Source of the DNA: Acanthochromis polyacanthus | Taxonomy: Eukaryota; Chordata; Actinopteri; Pomacentridae | DNA length: 64,000 nt | Assembly (NCBI RefSeq): GCF_021347895.1 | Contig: NC_067130.1 | Span: forward strand, 25,441,817-25,505,816 | Reading direction: 5' to 3' | Shown here: piece after piece, positions 1 through 34,600 of the stretch | Position numbering within the stretch: the first letter of the stretch is position 1 | How the letters are laid out: each line of letters opens with the position of its first letter | Notes under the pieces: generated by a model | What the model was told of the DNA's origin: nothing | Seen by the model: the letters and a program-made list of their open reading frames with translations, nothing else | Databases searched by the model: none | Made by a program: the position numbers and the translations under genes

Positions 1-689
1 TGCAATATATTAGTTAGAATTCCTAAAAAAACGCCTATAAAACATAGTGCATTTCTTGGTTAAATTGGCCATGAAGGATTCAAGAAACAATGTTGATACT
101 TCAGATATCAATTATTCGGATGTTTATTGTTATACAGACAAAGTTTCATGTTTCTACTCCATGTCCCACATTGGTTTCTGTGCCAATATATGTATGGTGT
201 TTTTCAGTCTGTTTCATAAATAGGCATCGTTTTGAGGTCTAAGGAGACTAGCTAGCTCTTGGATATTTTTAGGTTAGAGAGAACTTTTAAGGTACTTTGA
301 GATTTTTATAACATATGAACCTTGTTACTTATTAAAATTTGTGAAAAAAATGCCTAAATTCTTGAAAAATGCCATTTTCGCCAAATTTTTAAATTGCCCT
401 GTACCACAGAGAAATGGGTATATTCATTCCAAATTTTTTTTTCCTGCTCTATTGTTAAGGTGTTTGAACCCTTCAGATCACTTGTAAGTCTATATCATCA
501 GTCAGTTCCCAGTATTATCTTCCTAAATCAAGCCTTTCTACCTAAAATATCAATTTCCGAGTGGAAAAATAGGGATTTAAATATTTTATAACTTAGCAAA
601 TAGCAATCATATGATGTTAAAACTTTGCAAGTAATCTATTCTTATGTTGGGATAGTTAAAAAAAAAGTTTGGAGATGATCAGAGGAGGT

Positions 690-1491
690 CATGCAACAAA
701 ATTTCCTCAGATTTGTTGAAATGAGATGGAATGACTCAGCTGGAAACTGGACTCATCTGACCAAAGAATCTTCTTCCAATTCCTGTCTGTACAGTTCTTG
801 TGTGCTGTCTCTCATTGATCAGGGGCTTCCTCACAGCCTTGTAGGACCATAAGCCATCATCTAAAAGTCAGCCACGTACAGTGAAGGTGGAACACTGGAC
901 ACCAGTTTGGCTTGACCAGTGCTGCTGAAGCTCCTGTGACGTCATTCAGCGGTTTTCCCAGCACATGTGGATCAGGATGTGGTCATTTCTTGCTAAAGAA
1001 ACCCTGAGACGCTCAGATCTTGGTTTGTCTTCCAAGCTGTTGGTTCATCTGTATTTCTGCAGAGTGTATCCACTGTACTATTGAAGGACAGCATCTGCAC
1101 TTCCTGGCTATCTGGCAGAAGCTGTACCCTTCTTGGCTGAGGATCTGTATCTTCAGGTGGGTTTCCTGCATTAAGTTTCTTGTTTTAGCCATTCTTGTCT
1201 TTGAAGAACTTTCAAATATGCTGGCTTTACATAGACACGAAGCATGGCAACAAAAACTGTGTCTTTTAATAAAAAGCACAACCTTCATTAGTGGATCACT
1301 GGTTCCAAAATGACACAATCGTCAAGATTTCTTGTGGAACCAATCAGTTTAAAGTTTTTAATGGCTTTTTTAGGATTCGTTTAGTATTTTGGCTCTAAAA
1401 GAAAGTACACTTGAAGACCTAAGAATGATTCTTAATGCAATATTTCACAAATGCATGGGGTGTCCGAAAAAAAATTTTTTTCCACCACTGT
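690..1491 (-). mobile_element. Tc1-like transposon remnant (3' truncated, degenerate)
   Basis: On the minus strand a Tc1-type transposase N-terminus is readable (MAKTRNLMQE, then LSQEGYSFCQIARK, the paired-like helix-turn-helix). Further down a broken frame carries the KPLINER and FGQMSPVS pieces. The right terminus CCACCACTG abuts a TA dinucleotide at 1492-1493, as expected for Tc1/mariner. The catalytic domain is largely missing. It lies left of the last ythdc2 exon found, presumably in an intron. Confidence 0.7.
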
Positions 1492-1903
1492 ATATATAAA
1501 TTTGTTCCCTTAAATAATTCCTTCATGCCTTAAAATGATTTAGACATAACTCTGCAGTATTGTTTCCATCTAGACTGTGCGGATCTATTACGTCCCCGCC
1601 CAACACCTACCTCTCTACCATGTGCTACAGCTAGAGCTGACCAGCTCAATTTTACACTCTAAAACTACTCTGTCCTACACAATGGCAAGATGTAGTAGTG
1701 AAGTAAGTTTACATTTGAATGAATATGCAAAAACATTCTAAAAAAATGTCCTTTCACTTTGTCAGAATGAGTTACTGAATGAAGATTGTTGGGTGAAATG
1801 CCAATTCTTTCCATTTAAAAGTAAATACAATAAAATCTGCAAACAGTTTCAGGGTCTGAATACTTTGTGAAGGGTGCACAGGTTTTGTAAACATTACACC
1901 TAC

Positions 1904-23225
<21,322 letters not shown>

Positions 23226-24388
23226 GATGCACTGTAACACAACATCAGCTTATCTGACCATAGTGTTGCCAAAACATACATACACCTGTAAACAAAGAAA
23301 CTGCTGGACATTTGCACAATTTTCATGTTTGCTGAATGTACCCACAATCCGAAACTCAACTGATGAGAGCAGGCGGGAAACTTAGAAACTATTGTGTGCA
23401 TCAAGTGAAAAGTGCATGCTTTATTAGAGCAAAAAAATTTACAAGTTCATGTGAAAACATGAATAATGTATTGAAAGTGAGCATTGAAAACCTTATCAAA
23501 TTATTTTATCATGATTTCAGTTCTGCACACAGATGATTGACAATGTTGTCAAAAACAGCCTAGAAATTTGGATCTTATCGCAAAGGCACTCCACCCTACT
23601 TTAAGCAAAGGTTCAGGGTAACACAGTCAGATTGAGGACTACTACTCAGCCTGACATCTTTGCTGCTTCCATCTTTCATTGACAGATGCAGATTTTCTGA
23701 TAGGACTCCTACTGGCTCCCACAGGAAGGCATCTGCTTCCTTCAGCTCTCAGCTCCATATGTCAAGTAGAAATCGTTGTTCATTTTGGGTTTTTTTTTTA
23801 AACCAAGTAGAGGGGTATCAAAAAAAAAGTACATAGAGCATGTTTTTAAAGATTAGCGCGGTTAAACAGGCACTAGAAACTGTAAAATCGCGCTCATCTT
23901 AAAACATGTACAAGTGTGCCTTAACTCTTTCACCAGAGTATATGTGCACTGAGCACCTCTAACCAACCAAATACAAGAGAAAGTTGTGGATTTAACACGG
24001 TACACTTTCAATGGTATAGCGGTGCCTGTACGGTGGACGATTGTATCTGGTTCATAGCTGTTGGTGGTTTGCATTTCAGAAAAGCTAGCATTGCTGTAGA
24101 TGTGACAGCTGAACAGTATCTGTGTTACAGCTCCAAAACAGCAACAGACAACGGCTATTTCGTACTATTACTGCTGAATCTAAGTCAGTTTAGTTTCTGC
24201 GTAGCAGTCTTAAAATTAGGTGAGGTTGTGGTTAGCTAACTACATTTTAAGAAATCATAACTGACTTTTGTGTTTCATTTCACTGGTATCGAAACACAGA
24301 CGTAACTAAACTAAGCGTAAGATAAACTTCGTGACTAAATAGATAAGCGGCTCAAACATGACATACAAATAAAGAACTTTTGTTGTAC

Positions 24389-24600
24389 CTTGATGAGAAG
24401 AGATCCAGCGGTGCTTTAACCGGTAACATTCACATTAGTGGGATGGAGCCCACAGAGGGGGACAGCGGTGAACACCTGTTTACTTTAACCAAACAAGAAC
24501 TAACTCCAAACTACAACCAGTCGCTCGTCCTCAGAGATCCTTAAAACAAGTCTAACAGAAAAGAACCCTTTTAAAAATAAAACCATACACACAGAAACAC
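24389..24600 (-). other. ythdc2: Probable non-coding first exon of ythdc2 (5' UTR; upstream limit uncertain)
   Basis: The first coding exon opens with a good splice acceptor (TTGTGTTACAG before 23231) six bases upstream of the ATG, so a separate upstream exon is expected. A matching donor, CATCAAG followed by GTACAA, ends at 24389. The start of transcription is not visible; the right-hand limit is a guess placed in the GC-richer stretch around 24.6 kb. It could be a different upstream exon. Confidence 0.4.
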
Positions 24601-24700
24601 GGTCAGCCTGCGGTCCGCCGCAGCGTCTTCTTCTGCTTCTTCTTTACCCGACGTGACACTGATGCACTGCTGCCCCCTGTCGGCTGTGATCATATGGCAT
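24590..24700 (-). promoter_or_regulatory. ythdc2: Likely ythdc2 promoter region
   Basis: A short CpG-containing, pyrimidine-rich island (CGGTCCGCCGCAGCGTC, then CTTCTTCTTTACCCGACG) in otherwise AT-rich DNA, just upstream of the inferred first exon. No TATA box was found. The call rests on position and base composition only. Confidence 0.3.
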
Positions 24701-24738
24701 TGTTATAACCAACAGACACAATATAGTTGTCATTGCAA

Positions 24739-24754
24739 AAAAAAAAAAAAAAAT
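24739..24754. repeat. Poly(A) tract
   Basis: About 15 A residues followed by repeated CATTG(A)AAAATAA motifs. Confidence 0.6.
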
Positions 24755-24902
24755 TCTCATTGGAAAATAACAAAATTCGTCATTGAAAATAAAAATTGTC
24801 ATTGAAATAAAGACTTATTCATTGAAAATTACATTAAATATAAATCAAGAGCTCTAAAACATTAAGTAAAGATTTATAGCGTTCTTAGAAACCTCAAAAT
24901 AC

Positions 24903-24976
24903 ATTCATCCATCCATCCATTCTCTATACACCACTTTATCCTCACTAGGGTCGCGGGGGGTGCTGGAGCCTACCTC
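24903..24976 (-). mobile_element. 3' tail fragment of the SINE-like repeat
   Basis: CATCCATCCATCCATTCTCT, ATACACCACTTTATCCTCAC and TAGGGTCGCGGGGGGTGCTG form the reverse complement of the family's 3' end. Only the tail remains. Confidence 0.6.
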
Positions 24977-25256
24977 AAAATATATATGAATTATTTTCAA
25001 ATTAAAGCATAAAGAAGCAGAGCTGTGTTGCCTGAACCTGCCTTCGTGTCAGCCACTTAAATAGTGGGTTCTGGATGTCACTCTGTGATATGCAAATTTT
25101 ACTGTCATTTTCAGTGACAAATTCTTTTTTTCAATGTCAAATTTTACATTCAATAACAAAACTAGTCTCTTTTTTATCTCCTGCAATTTTAGTTTTAATA
25201 ATGTACTGTACTCATCCTATTTGTGTCCTATCAGGCACTGTATTTATTCTCATGTA

Positions 25257-26887
25257 CAGTGGGTATGGAAAGTATTCAGACCCTTGAAATGTTTCACTCT
25301 CTGTGTCATTGCAGCCATTTGCCAAATCAAAAAAGTTCATTTTATTTCTCATTAATGTACACTCAGCACCCCATCTTGACAGAAAAAAACAGAAATGTAG
25401 AAATTTTTTGCAAATTTATTAAAAAGAAAAACTGAAATATTACATGGTCATAAGTATTCAGACCCTTTGCAGCGACATTCATATTTAACTCACATGCTGT
25501 CCATTTCTTCTGATCCTCCTCGAGATGGTTCTGCTTCTTTATTGGAGTCCAGCTGTGTTTAATTAACTGATTGGACTTGATTAGAAAAGGCACACACCTG
25601 TCTATATAAGACCTTACAGCTCACAGTGCATGTCAGAGCAAATGAGAATCATGAGGTCGAAGGAACTGCCCAAGGAGCTCAGAGACAGAATTGTGGCAAG
25701 GCACAGATCTAGCCAAGGTTACAAAAGAATTTCTGCAGCACTCAAGGTTCCTAAGAGCACAGTGGCCTCCATAATGCTCAAATGGAAGAAGTTTGGGATG
25801 ACCACAACTCTTCCTAGACCTGGCCGTCCAGCCAAACTGACCAATGGTGGGAGAAGAGCCTTGGTGAGAGAGGTAAAGAAGAACCCAAAGATCACTGTGG
25901 CTGAGCTCCAGAGATGCAGTCGGGAGATAGGAGAAAGTTCCACAAAGTCAACTATCTCTGCAGCCCTCCACCAGTCGGGGCTTTATGGCAGAGTGGCCCG
26001 ACGGAAGCCTCTCCTCAGTGCAAGACACATGAAAGCCCGTATAGAGTTTACCAAAAAACACATGAAGGACTCCCAGACTATGAGAAACAAGATTCTCTGG
26101 TCTGATGAGACCAAGATTGAACTTTTTGGTGTTAATTCTAAGCGGTATGTGTGGAGAAAACCAGGCTCTGCTCATCCCCTGTCCAATACAATCCCTACAG
26201 TGAAACATGGTGGTGGGAGCATCATGTTGTGGGGGTGTTTTTCAGCTGCAGGGACAGGACGACTGGTTGCAATTGAAGGAAGGATGAATGCGGCCAAGTA
26301 CAGCGATATCCTGGAGGAAAACCTCTTCCAGAGTGCTCAGGACCTCAGACTGGGCCCAAGGTTCACCTTTGTGGTTCACCTTTCAACAGGACAATGACAC
26401 TAAGCACACAGCTAAAATAACAAAGGAGTGGCTTCAGAACAACTCTGTGACCGTTCTTGACTGGCCCAGCCAGAGCCCTGACCTAAACCCAATTGAGCAT
26501 CTCTGGAGAGACCTCAAAATGGCTGTCCACCAACGTTCACCATCCAACCTGACAGAACTGGAGAGGATCTGCAAGGAAGAATGGCAGAGGATCCCCAAAT
26601 CCAGGCGTGAAACACTTGTTGTGTCATTCCCAAGAAGACTCAAGGCTGTATTCAAAGCTGAAAAGGGTGCTTCTACTCAATACTGAGCACAGGGTCTGAA
26701 TACTTATGACTATGTGATATTTCAGTTTTTCTTTTTTAATAAATTTGCAAAAAAAAAAATTACATTTGTTTTTTTCTGTCAAGATGGGGTGCTAAGTGTA
26801 CATTAATGAGAAATAAAATGAACTTTTTTGATTTTGGAAAATGGCTGCAATGACACAGAGTGAAAAACTTCAAGAGGTCTGAATCTG
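25257..26887 (+). mobile_element. Tc1-like transposon, near full length, with right terminus shortened
   Basis: The left end CAGTGGGTATGGAAAGTATT follows a TA (25255-25256). The inverted repeat on the right runs back to GAGGTCTGAATCTGTA, where about 14 terminal bases (the counterpart of ACTTTCCATACCC) are missing. It encodes a frameshifted transposase. This single element fills most of the gap between ythdc2 and dcp2. Confidence 0.88.
25630..26686 (+). pseudogene. Tc1-like transposase broken by one 13-bp tandem duplication
   Basis: The first frame has MRSKELPKELRDRIV, KVPKSTVASIMLKWKKFG, LWSDETKIELFGVNSKRYVW and KHGGGSIMLWGCFSAAGTGR, then shifts at 26360-26383 where GGTTCACCTTTGT is repeated. 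The second frame continues with FQQDNDTKHTAKITKEW and [15 protein letters not shown] to the stop at 26686. All three DD34E residues remain; the conserved Pro of NDPKHT is Thr. Confidence 0.9.
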
Positions 26888-27139
26888 TAATTTTGTTTTC
26901 AGAGCAATGTCTGGCACAGTTTTCCTTCACTATTAACAAAGTTCTTTCTCATCTCATGTTATTTAAAGCATGTTAAGACCAACTTGTCTTCTGCCTCTAC
27001 GGTCTGTGTTTTGTCCATTCTGCAGGTATCTCTGTATCTGGAGCTACTCAACTCTGTTCTGCAGTCATTGGCCTCACCAATCTCCAAATGATTTACTGTT
27101 CTCATATTGTACATATTCTTTGTAGAGAGACCACAGCTG

Positions 27140-28486
27140 AGAGTGAAAAACAAACTTTATTAATATTCACATTTAAAGTCAAAACATCACTGAAACCAAA
27201 GCACAACTTGAGACCCTATTCTGAATAATCAGTTACAAAAACAGTGACAAACAATGTACATGTATGAATGTCTGACACAGCCCATTGAGAATAATACTTT
27301 TAGTTCAGTAACAATTACTCATTCTATGACAATTGCCATCATTTATGTTTTAAGATCTCATGGCTAGAAATCCCTTAATGTTGCCTTTTAAGCGAGTCAT
27401 TTGCAACATTTCTGAGAATAATCTTTTATACTCACTAGTGTAATGTAGTGGCCCTTTACTATAGTTTAAAGCCTCAAAGTCTGCCAGTTTTAATGCCAAT
27501 CAGACACGATAGCAGCTAACCATTACATCATGAAAAAATTATGGTGAACTTGTAATCTGACATCTGAACCAGTATTTCAACCTTAAATGTTTTGTTTGGA
27601 GAAAAGAACAGGCTAGATTTTTCAGGATGCTAAAAACCAGGCATACGAACATACGTGGGATGGGGATGTCTTAAATGGAAATCTCTCACTACAAACGTTA
27701 AAATTATACTAATCAATTTGGGATTTCATTTTCTTGTGTGTGTGGAATACATACAAAGTAACATTTTTAAAAGACAATTTTCATGTATACGATTGAAAAT
27801 GCACAAGTAGTAACAAAATGAAAAAAATTTCACTGACCGTTATTCCAGTCTGCTCCTGAGTTAATTAACTTCTGGTGTAAATGTAAGACATGTTCCTTTT
27901 TCAATAATGGGTGATTTTTATTTTTGGGGGGCTGCTGAGTAAACTGAAATTTATTTGTGAATGGAATTTTAATTTTGAGTATGTAATCCGAATTTAAAGA
28001 CATTCAATTTGGAAAGATGAAGCTGCAAAGACATCTTGTTCTTCCATTCCCAGGTCAATGATTAGTGATGTTGGTCAAAGAGACACAATGACCCTGTAGA
28101 TTAATATAGCCAATAGCATTGTTAAAACCCATTTTACTCAGCATCCCAAAAATTATCAGACTCAATTGAAAGAAATGAGGAATTATCATCTAAATGATTC
28201 CATTTTAAAATCAACATATAACATGATGAATTTGAATTTGATGAACGGCACTGCTGTTAAACTACTATCTGTTTTAAAAGATCAGAAAGTTGTGCAACAA
28301 AGACCAACTACAGTAAAGCTTACTCTATATGGTCAACGACAGATGGGCAACTTCCCTTGGTAATGTAAGTTCAAAACAAACAAGGAAGAGAAAGCGTATC
28401 TTCAGTAACATTCTTGCCTGGGCTGTAAGATAAAATAGAGATCAAGGTTTCTTACTACAGGAGAGGCACAGAGCACTGGCAACCAT
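27140..28486 (-). other. dcp2: dcp2 3' UTR (inferred)
   Basis: No gene or clear repeat was recognised in this AT-rich stretch directly after the dcp2 stop codon. AATAAA motifs on the minus strand occur near 27.92, 27.95 and 27.16 kb; the last is taken as the distal end. The true end could be earlier. Confidence 0.5.
27156..27161 (-). terminator. dcp2: Candidate dcp2 poly(A) signal
   Basis: AATAAA on the minus strand about 1.33 kb downstream of the stop codon. It was chosen as the last such signal before the next transposon-filled gap; upstream alternatives exist. Confidence 0.4.
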
Positions 28487-28617
28487 TTAGTAGTCAAAAC
28501 ATTTCATGATGGCGTCTCTGTCAAATTTGAAATTTAGGAAAGCCTTGGAGGACAGCAAGCGCTCACAGTCTCTGCTGTCAACTGTTTGATGACTGTTAAA
28601 GCTGTCTGGAGCCACAT
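28487..28617 (-). CDS. dcp2: dcp2 exon 11 (C-terminus, stop codon)
   Basis: Encodes [20 protein letters not shown], then [20 protein letters not shown] and FDY-stop. Human ends [21 protein letters not shown]. Conservation of this short C-terminal motif shows the exon is in use despite the transposon debris in the preceding intron. Confidence 0.94.
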
Positions 28618-31600
28618 CTGTGAAAAGAAAATCAGATTTCATTTGTCAATAAGGTTCATTTATACTGAAATCTTCGAATTCTGAAACTATGAAGAAAGGA
28701 AGATTGTTGTATTTAAATGTACTCTTCTGGATATTCATGATGAACTCTAATAAATTTGACACTCTGCATGTATTATTTCACTTATACTATATGTTAGAGT
28801 TGCACGATAATGGCAAAAAAACTGTCATTGCAATATTTTGCTTTTCTGTGACACATTGTAAAGTGAAAACACTCTGGAATTTGGATTCTTCAATGGACAG
28901 GACCTAGGCCCAATCCTTATGATCCCCAGCAAAGAGTAATCTGGTTTTCCTCTGCCTTTCATTGATGAAGGGTGTCCCTGTGTGACTTCAGACCAGCTTC
29001 ATGAAGCCGGTTTCCAATTGTCTTTGCCAAACAAGTCACATTCCTCCACAGTGCCCACTCATTTTTAAGGTCCCTGGAGGTCTGACGACGATTCTTGACA
29101 CAGGAATGGATGAGTGCACAGTCATCTCGTGGGGTAGAAAGATGCTTCCTGCAAGCTCGCAATTAGGTAGCACCATGCTGGGCTTGTTTTTTCTTGGTGT
29201 AATGAGTGGCTGTCTTGAAGATCTTCTGTTTTTTGGCTACCTGTCTCTCACTCATGACAATTTCCAGCAGGGCCAAGATGGCTGCTTTTGTGGCTTCACA
29301 AAATTCTTTTGTTTTAGGCGTTATATGAGAGCTGACAAGTTCTGAGTTATGCTACGGCTCTACAAAATGACCTCCAGCAGACCACTGGTGTGAATGTCTC
29401 TGATCAAACAATCAGAAAGAGATGTAATGAGAGTGGTCTGAGGGTCCAGCGTCCTCTAGTGCCCGCTGTGCTCACTGGCTGGCACCGTGGAGCTCGGCTG
29501 GCATTTGCCATAGAACACAGGAATTTGCAAGTCCACCACTGGTGCCCTGTGCTTTTCACAGATGACAGCAGGTTCACCCTGAGCACATGTGACAGGCATG
29601 AAAGGGTCTGGAGAAGCCGTGGAGAACGATATGCTGCCTGTAACATTGTTCAGCATGACCGGTTTGGTGGTGGGTCAGTGATGGTGTGGGGAGGCATATC
29701 CATGGAGGGACGCACAGACCTCTACAGGCTGGACAATAGCATTCTGACTGCCTTTAGGTATCAGGATGAAATCCTTTGACCCATTGTCAGACCCTACATT
29801 GGTGCAGTGGCCCTAGATTCCTTCTGGTGCACGACAATGCCCAGTCTTATGTGGTAAGAGAACTCATGCAGTTCCTGGAGGATGAAGGAACTGATACCAT
29901 TAGCTGGCCCCCACGCTCACCTGACCTCAAGCCAATAGAACACCTTTGGAACATTATGTTTTGTTCCATCTGACACCATCAGGTTGCTCCTCAGACTGTC
30001 CAGGAGCTCAGTGATGCCCTGGTCCAGTTCTGGGAGGAGATACCCCAGGACACCATCTGTCGTCTCATTCAGAGCTTGTCCCGGCATCGTCAGTCATGCA
30101 TACAAGCACATGGAGGCCATACAAACTACTGAATACTATTTTGAGTTGCTGCCAAAGAATTTCAGCAAGATGGACTAGCCGGCCACATCAGTTTTTCACT
30201 TTGATTTTGGGGTGTCTTGAATTTAGCCCTCCTGGGGGGTTGATAATTTTCATTTCCATCAAACAATGTGGCACTTTTCATTGAAACCACTGAACCACTC
30301 GTTGATTAGTTTTTACACAGCAAATAGTTTTTCTATTTGACTTTCAAAATATGGTAATTTTATGATTTGTGTGTCCTTCATGAAGCTCTTTGTAACATAG
30401 ATTTTCAAAAGTGTTCCATAAAGTTATTATTATTATTATTATTATTATTGTTATAGTCACCTAACAACTTGTAAAGCATTTTACTATTATTTAGTCAAGA
30501 GGGCTGAGGAGACTGGGTAACATCGTAACTGTATAAACCATACCTCTCTCAAAACTGTCTTGTAGTCTTCTGGGTTGAAGCCTTGTATCTTCCTTCTGTA
30601 AAAAACAGTTTAAGAATGCATAACCTGTAATTACACAATCACCCGAACAGGCAAAGTTAAAGATTCTCAAATTCCACATATCCGATAAAGGTAATTTCAA
30701 CACTTCAAAACAGATCTGCAATTCACTGTCAAAAACTGTCTGCATGTAGTTCAGGAATGTTATTTTACTTTCTGACTGGTACCTGGTATTGAGATTTGAG
30801 TTTTTCTCTTTTTCTACATCTGAATAACATGTTCAACATGTTCTGCTCAATAAAAACAGCAATATGAAACAAATATGGTGTTTGATTTACTGATATGGTA
30901 TTCACCTGCTGGTTGTTGGCGGCACTGTCACTGGCTCCTTTCTTCGAGTAAGGGGAGTCCTGGCTTTTCTTCCCGTTGCCTTTCAAATTCGGTTTCTGCA
31001 GAGCAAAGAGCAGATGATTAAACTGTGATAAATTGTGGATGTACCAACTTTGTATCAAGCCACTGACAGATTCTAAATTCCATTTCAGTTCTGTAGCAGT
31101 AAAAGTTACTGCTACAGGACATTGTCAGTGGTACTGGCTTTGAAGAGTTTGGGAAAATTGCATGATACCGAAGTTTGCACTCTATGAAAACAGCTAAGTA
31201 AAAATAAAATTAAAAACAAAAGTATGTTCTATAAAACATAGGGAAAACAGGTCACAGATGAGTGATTTAATGTGTCCTGTGAACTTTATGTGAGGAGCAG
31301 ATCAATTAGATGACAAGAGATAGTGGGTTCATAGATCAAGGGGCACCAAAATGTATTCCCTTGAACTTTTTCATCCACAATTTTAATAACATTTCATCAA
31401 ATTATGAGGAGATTATGAGCTGTAAGCTGTGATCATGAATATTAAAACAAATAATGGCTTGAAACATTTTAGTTTATGTGTACTGATTTCTAAAATATAT
31501 AACAATCAGCCACAATTTTATGACCACTGACAGGTGAAGTGAATAACATGCTCAAGGTTATTACCCTCAGCAGGACAATGAACTCCAATACATCACAAAA

Positions 31601-34600
31601 ACTGCTCACACAAAAACTGCTCAGGAGTGGCCCAGGGAGTGGCCCAGTTCACCTGGGTTGCACACTCCTCTGATCCAATTCTTATTGAGCATCTGTGACA
31701 TGTGCCAGGATAAGTCTGATCTAGGTAAGTCCCATATATACGCATCCCTTTGAGCAATGTTTGATGAAATATATTGAACTTTTTCCACCATATTCCAATT
31801 ATATGAGATGCACTTTTGTAAGTAAAAATCATCACAAATTATTCTCAGCTCAATTTCACAGAATTAGAAGTAGAAATTATGCTTTCTGGGACAATAGACC
31901 CTGGTAGGGTCTCTAAACACAGACTGGTTCAAAGGGAGGGGCCAAACAAACAAAGAGCCACTGAAAGAAATTCAAGGAGCCCCTGTTCCCCATCCACATT
32001 AGGTAGACCAGGGCCCATTTCTGCAGCCAGGCCTGAGGGGAGCAATTTCATTTGGCTTTTTTGACAAGAATTTCCAAAAAAAGAACAAAAATGGCATGAA
32101 AGAAAAGATAAGATCAGGTAAAACTTTATTAATTCCAAGAGAAATTTTTGTGACACAAACACATGAAGAGTGCCTCTCACTGGCTGCTACCTGGGACGGC
32201 AACAGAAATGTAGAATTGCAGTGTTCAGATGTGCAAGGCAGTTTGAGACCGATTCACAGGGTCAACGCTGTAATTGTGGCCAAGGTGACTCTACTAAATA
32301 CTGAACTAAACAGGTGAATAGTCATGCTATCATTTATTTTATGCTTAATATCTTAAATTATTTTGAATCACTTTGTGGAAATATATTGCCACTTTGACAT
32401 GAAAGAGTGTGTTTTATAAATTCATGTCAAAAATCTAAATTTTATTGGACATGATTTAGTTTTGAAAAACAGTAAAATGGGAAAACTTTTTGTTTACGCT
32501 TGTTACCAGGGCGCCATAAGCGAAAGGTGCTAGATTAACTTTGTGTTTAGATTAATAGACCTGCGTGTCTTGGACACTCTGGTAAGGAGAGGAGCAGAGC
32601 TGATCATCACATGTAGGTCAGATGAGATTGTGAGGAAGGCTGATTATTACTTTATTTCTTGTACTGGAGCTCAATTTGCTCTAAGCTGGAATGAGCAAGA
32701 GACACAAAAGCTGACCCAATACTTGGAAATGAAGTGCAGATGCTTCTCAAAAAACATGACAATAATTGACCACAAGGTGATCCTATAATAAAGACCCATA
32801 AATTCCATTTGGAAACAGCCATGCCCCTCACAAAATCTGTCCACCTTAATGGGCTCTACAAAAGGTCTCTTCAACCACAGAAGTCTGTCAAGATTTTTCT
32901 CTAATTTGTATAATGTGAAAAATAGTGAAGTGATATACTTTTTCAATTTGGACTGCATCAACATCAAAACATCATCAAAATATGGCACATTCTACATTTA
33001 ATTGGCAAGAGTGGACAATAAAACACAGCCACCTTCTACATAACGTTTTTGCAAAGCATAGGACTGGGCAGGAAATTTAACATAACTGACCATTCGTACA
33101 AATAATAAAATGTTGATAAGTAACTTCAGGCCATCTTAGGAAATACATTTATCAAAGCATTTTAAGCCCAACCTATGGGAGGCACCACAAATGAGCAGCT
33201 CAAAATCTGGAGCTATATTGAGCGGTGCATCCGGGAGTGGTCTATTTACCATTGCCTGATGAGCAATAATGATAAAACTCAGTTTAGACATCCAGCACCA
33301 TCACCTATACATACTGTTCATAGTGACTTTGCTTAGCTTTGTTAAATCTGAAAAACTTAATTTCAATATTGTTTTTCTCATCAAGTATGTCTCTGACTGG
33401 CACCATACCCTATAGTTGTAAAGCTCTCATTGCTCCCAGTCACAGGAACAAAATTCAGTCTCTTAGGGTGAACAATAAAGGATTTATGTTTGGTTGATTG
33501 TCAGAATAGAAAAAAAAAAAACATTACAATTTTTTGACCAAATTTACACCACTATATAACTTAAGCATAACGGTTAACTGTAAAAGTCTGTATTTTCCCC
33601 AACCTGGTTCAGTTCATACTGGCTCAGTTGGCCCAGAGTCTTCTTTTGTTTTGTCCAGCTGTCTCCGGGGAACACTTCAGTCCCTGCAAGCTGGCGTGTT
33701 TTTGACCTATGAGATGAAAGAAAAACACGAAGTGGATATATCATACTGCACAGGAAGGAAGGTGTGAGTCAAATAGTGACTGTGAAATTGGTGAATCACT
33801 TCAGTATGTATGTACATGAACTGCCTGTGTGACTTTACTATGCCTGTGTTTAGAGCATTGGAGCAGAGAAACCCAAAGGACGAGCACCAAAAATAGTTGC
33901 AAGCTGGTGCTGTCTTAGCGTGACAAAAGACCTGCTCAAATGACACATTTGATGGCCCATTCAATGCAAATAAAAAGACACACTGAAGCTTATGATGTGT
34001 TTGAGCTCAGTGAGTAACATATGAGTGCTTTGAGGACTAAATACCGCAGCATGCTCTATAAAATACACCACAATAAAATTTAATTTTAAAAGTTGTGTTG
34101 CGCTGTCTTTCTCTGTAAAATACCAAAAATTTAAGTAATTTGTCATGGTCACCCCTTAGGTCTCTTTAGAAATTCTTCTATGATTTTGGCTGGTGGAATG
34201 TTCCTCTTCTGTCAAGCTTTTGCAGACTGGCAGTCACTTTGTCTGCTAGTATTTTGCTTTAACCACAGGCATTCATGGTGCCATCTATAAATGTCCTCTT
34301 GTCAACACCTTCTGCACTCATGACTGTCATGACTATGCATTCACCCTGGTAATCATGACTTGGTTCGTGCCAAACATGCAGGACCCCATCGGAGATGAAG
34401 AAATGTATGAGTTGGTCTCATATATGTTGGTCTCATTTGACCAAACAATGTACTTCCAATATCAGTTATGCTTCTTAGTAAGCAAAGTTCTAGCTGTAGT
34501 TAAAGTTCTAGTTGCTGTTGTAAACTTGGTAGTTTTGGAATTAAAATCCAAGCAAGTTTTTCTCTTGGCTGCTATCCTTAGAGGTCAATGGCATGTAATA

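Noticed and set aside
30470..30543. Read-through of dcp2 exon 10 to an alternative stop
   Set aside because: The G/GTATGG donor gives the phase needed for the conserved last exon, so read-through is not required.
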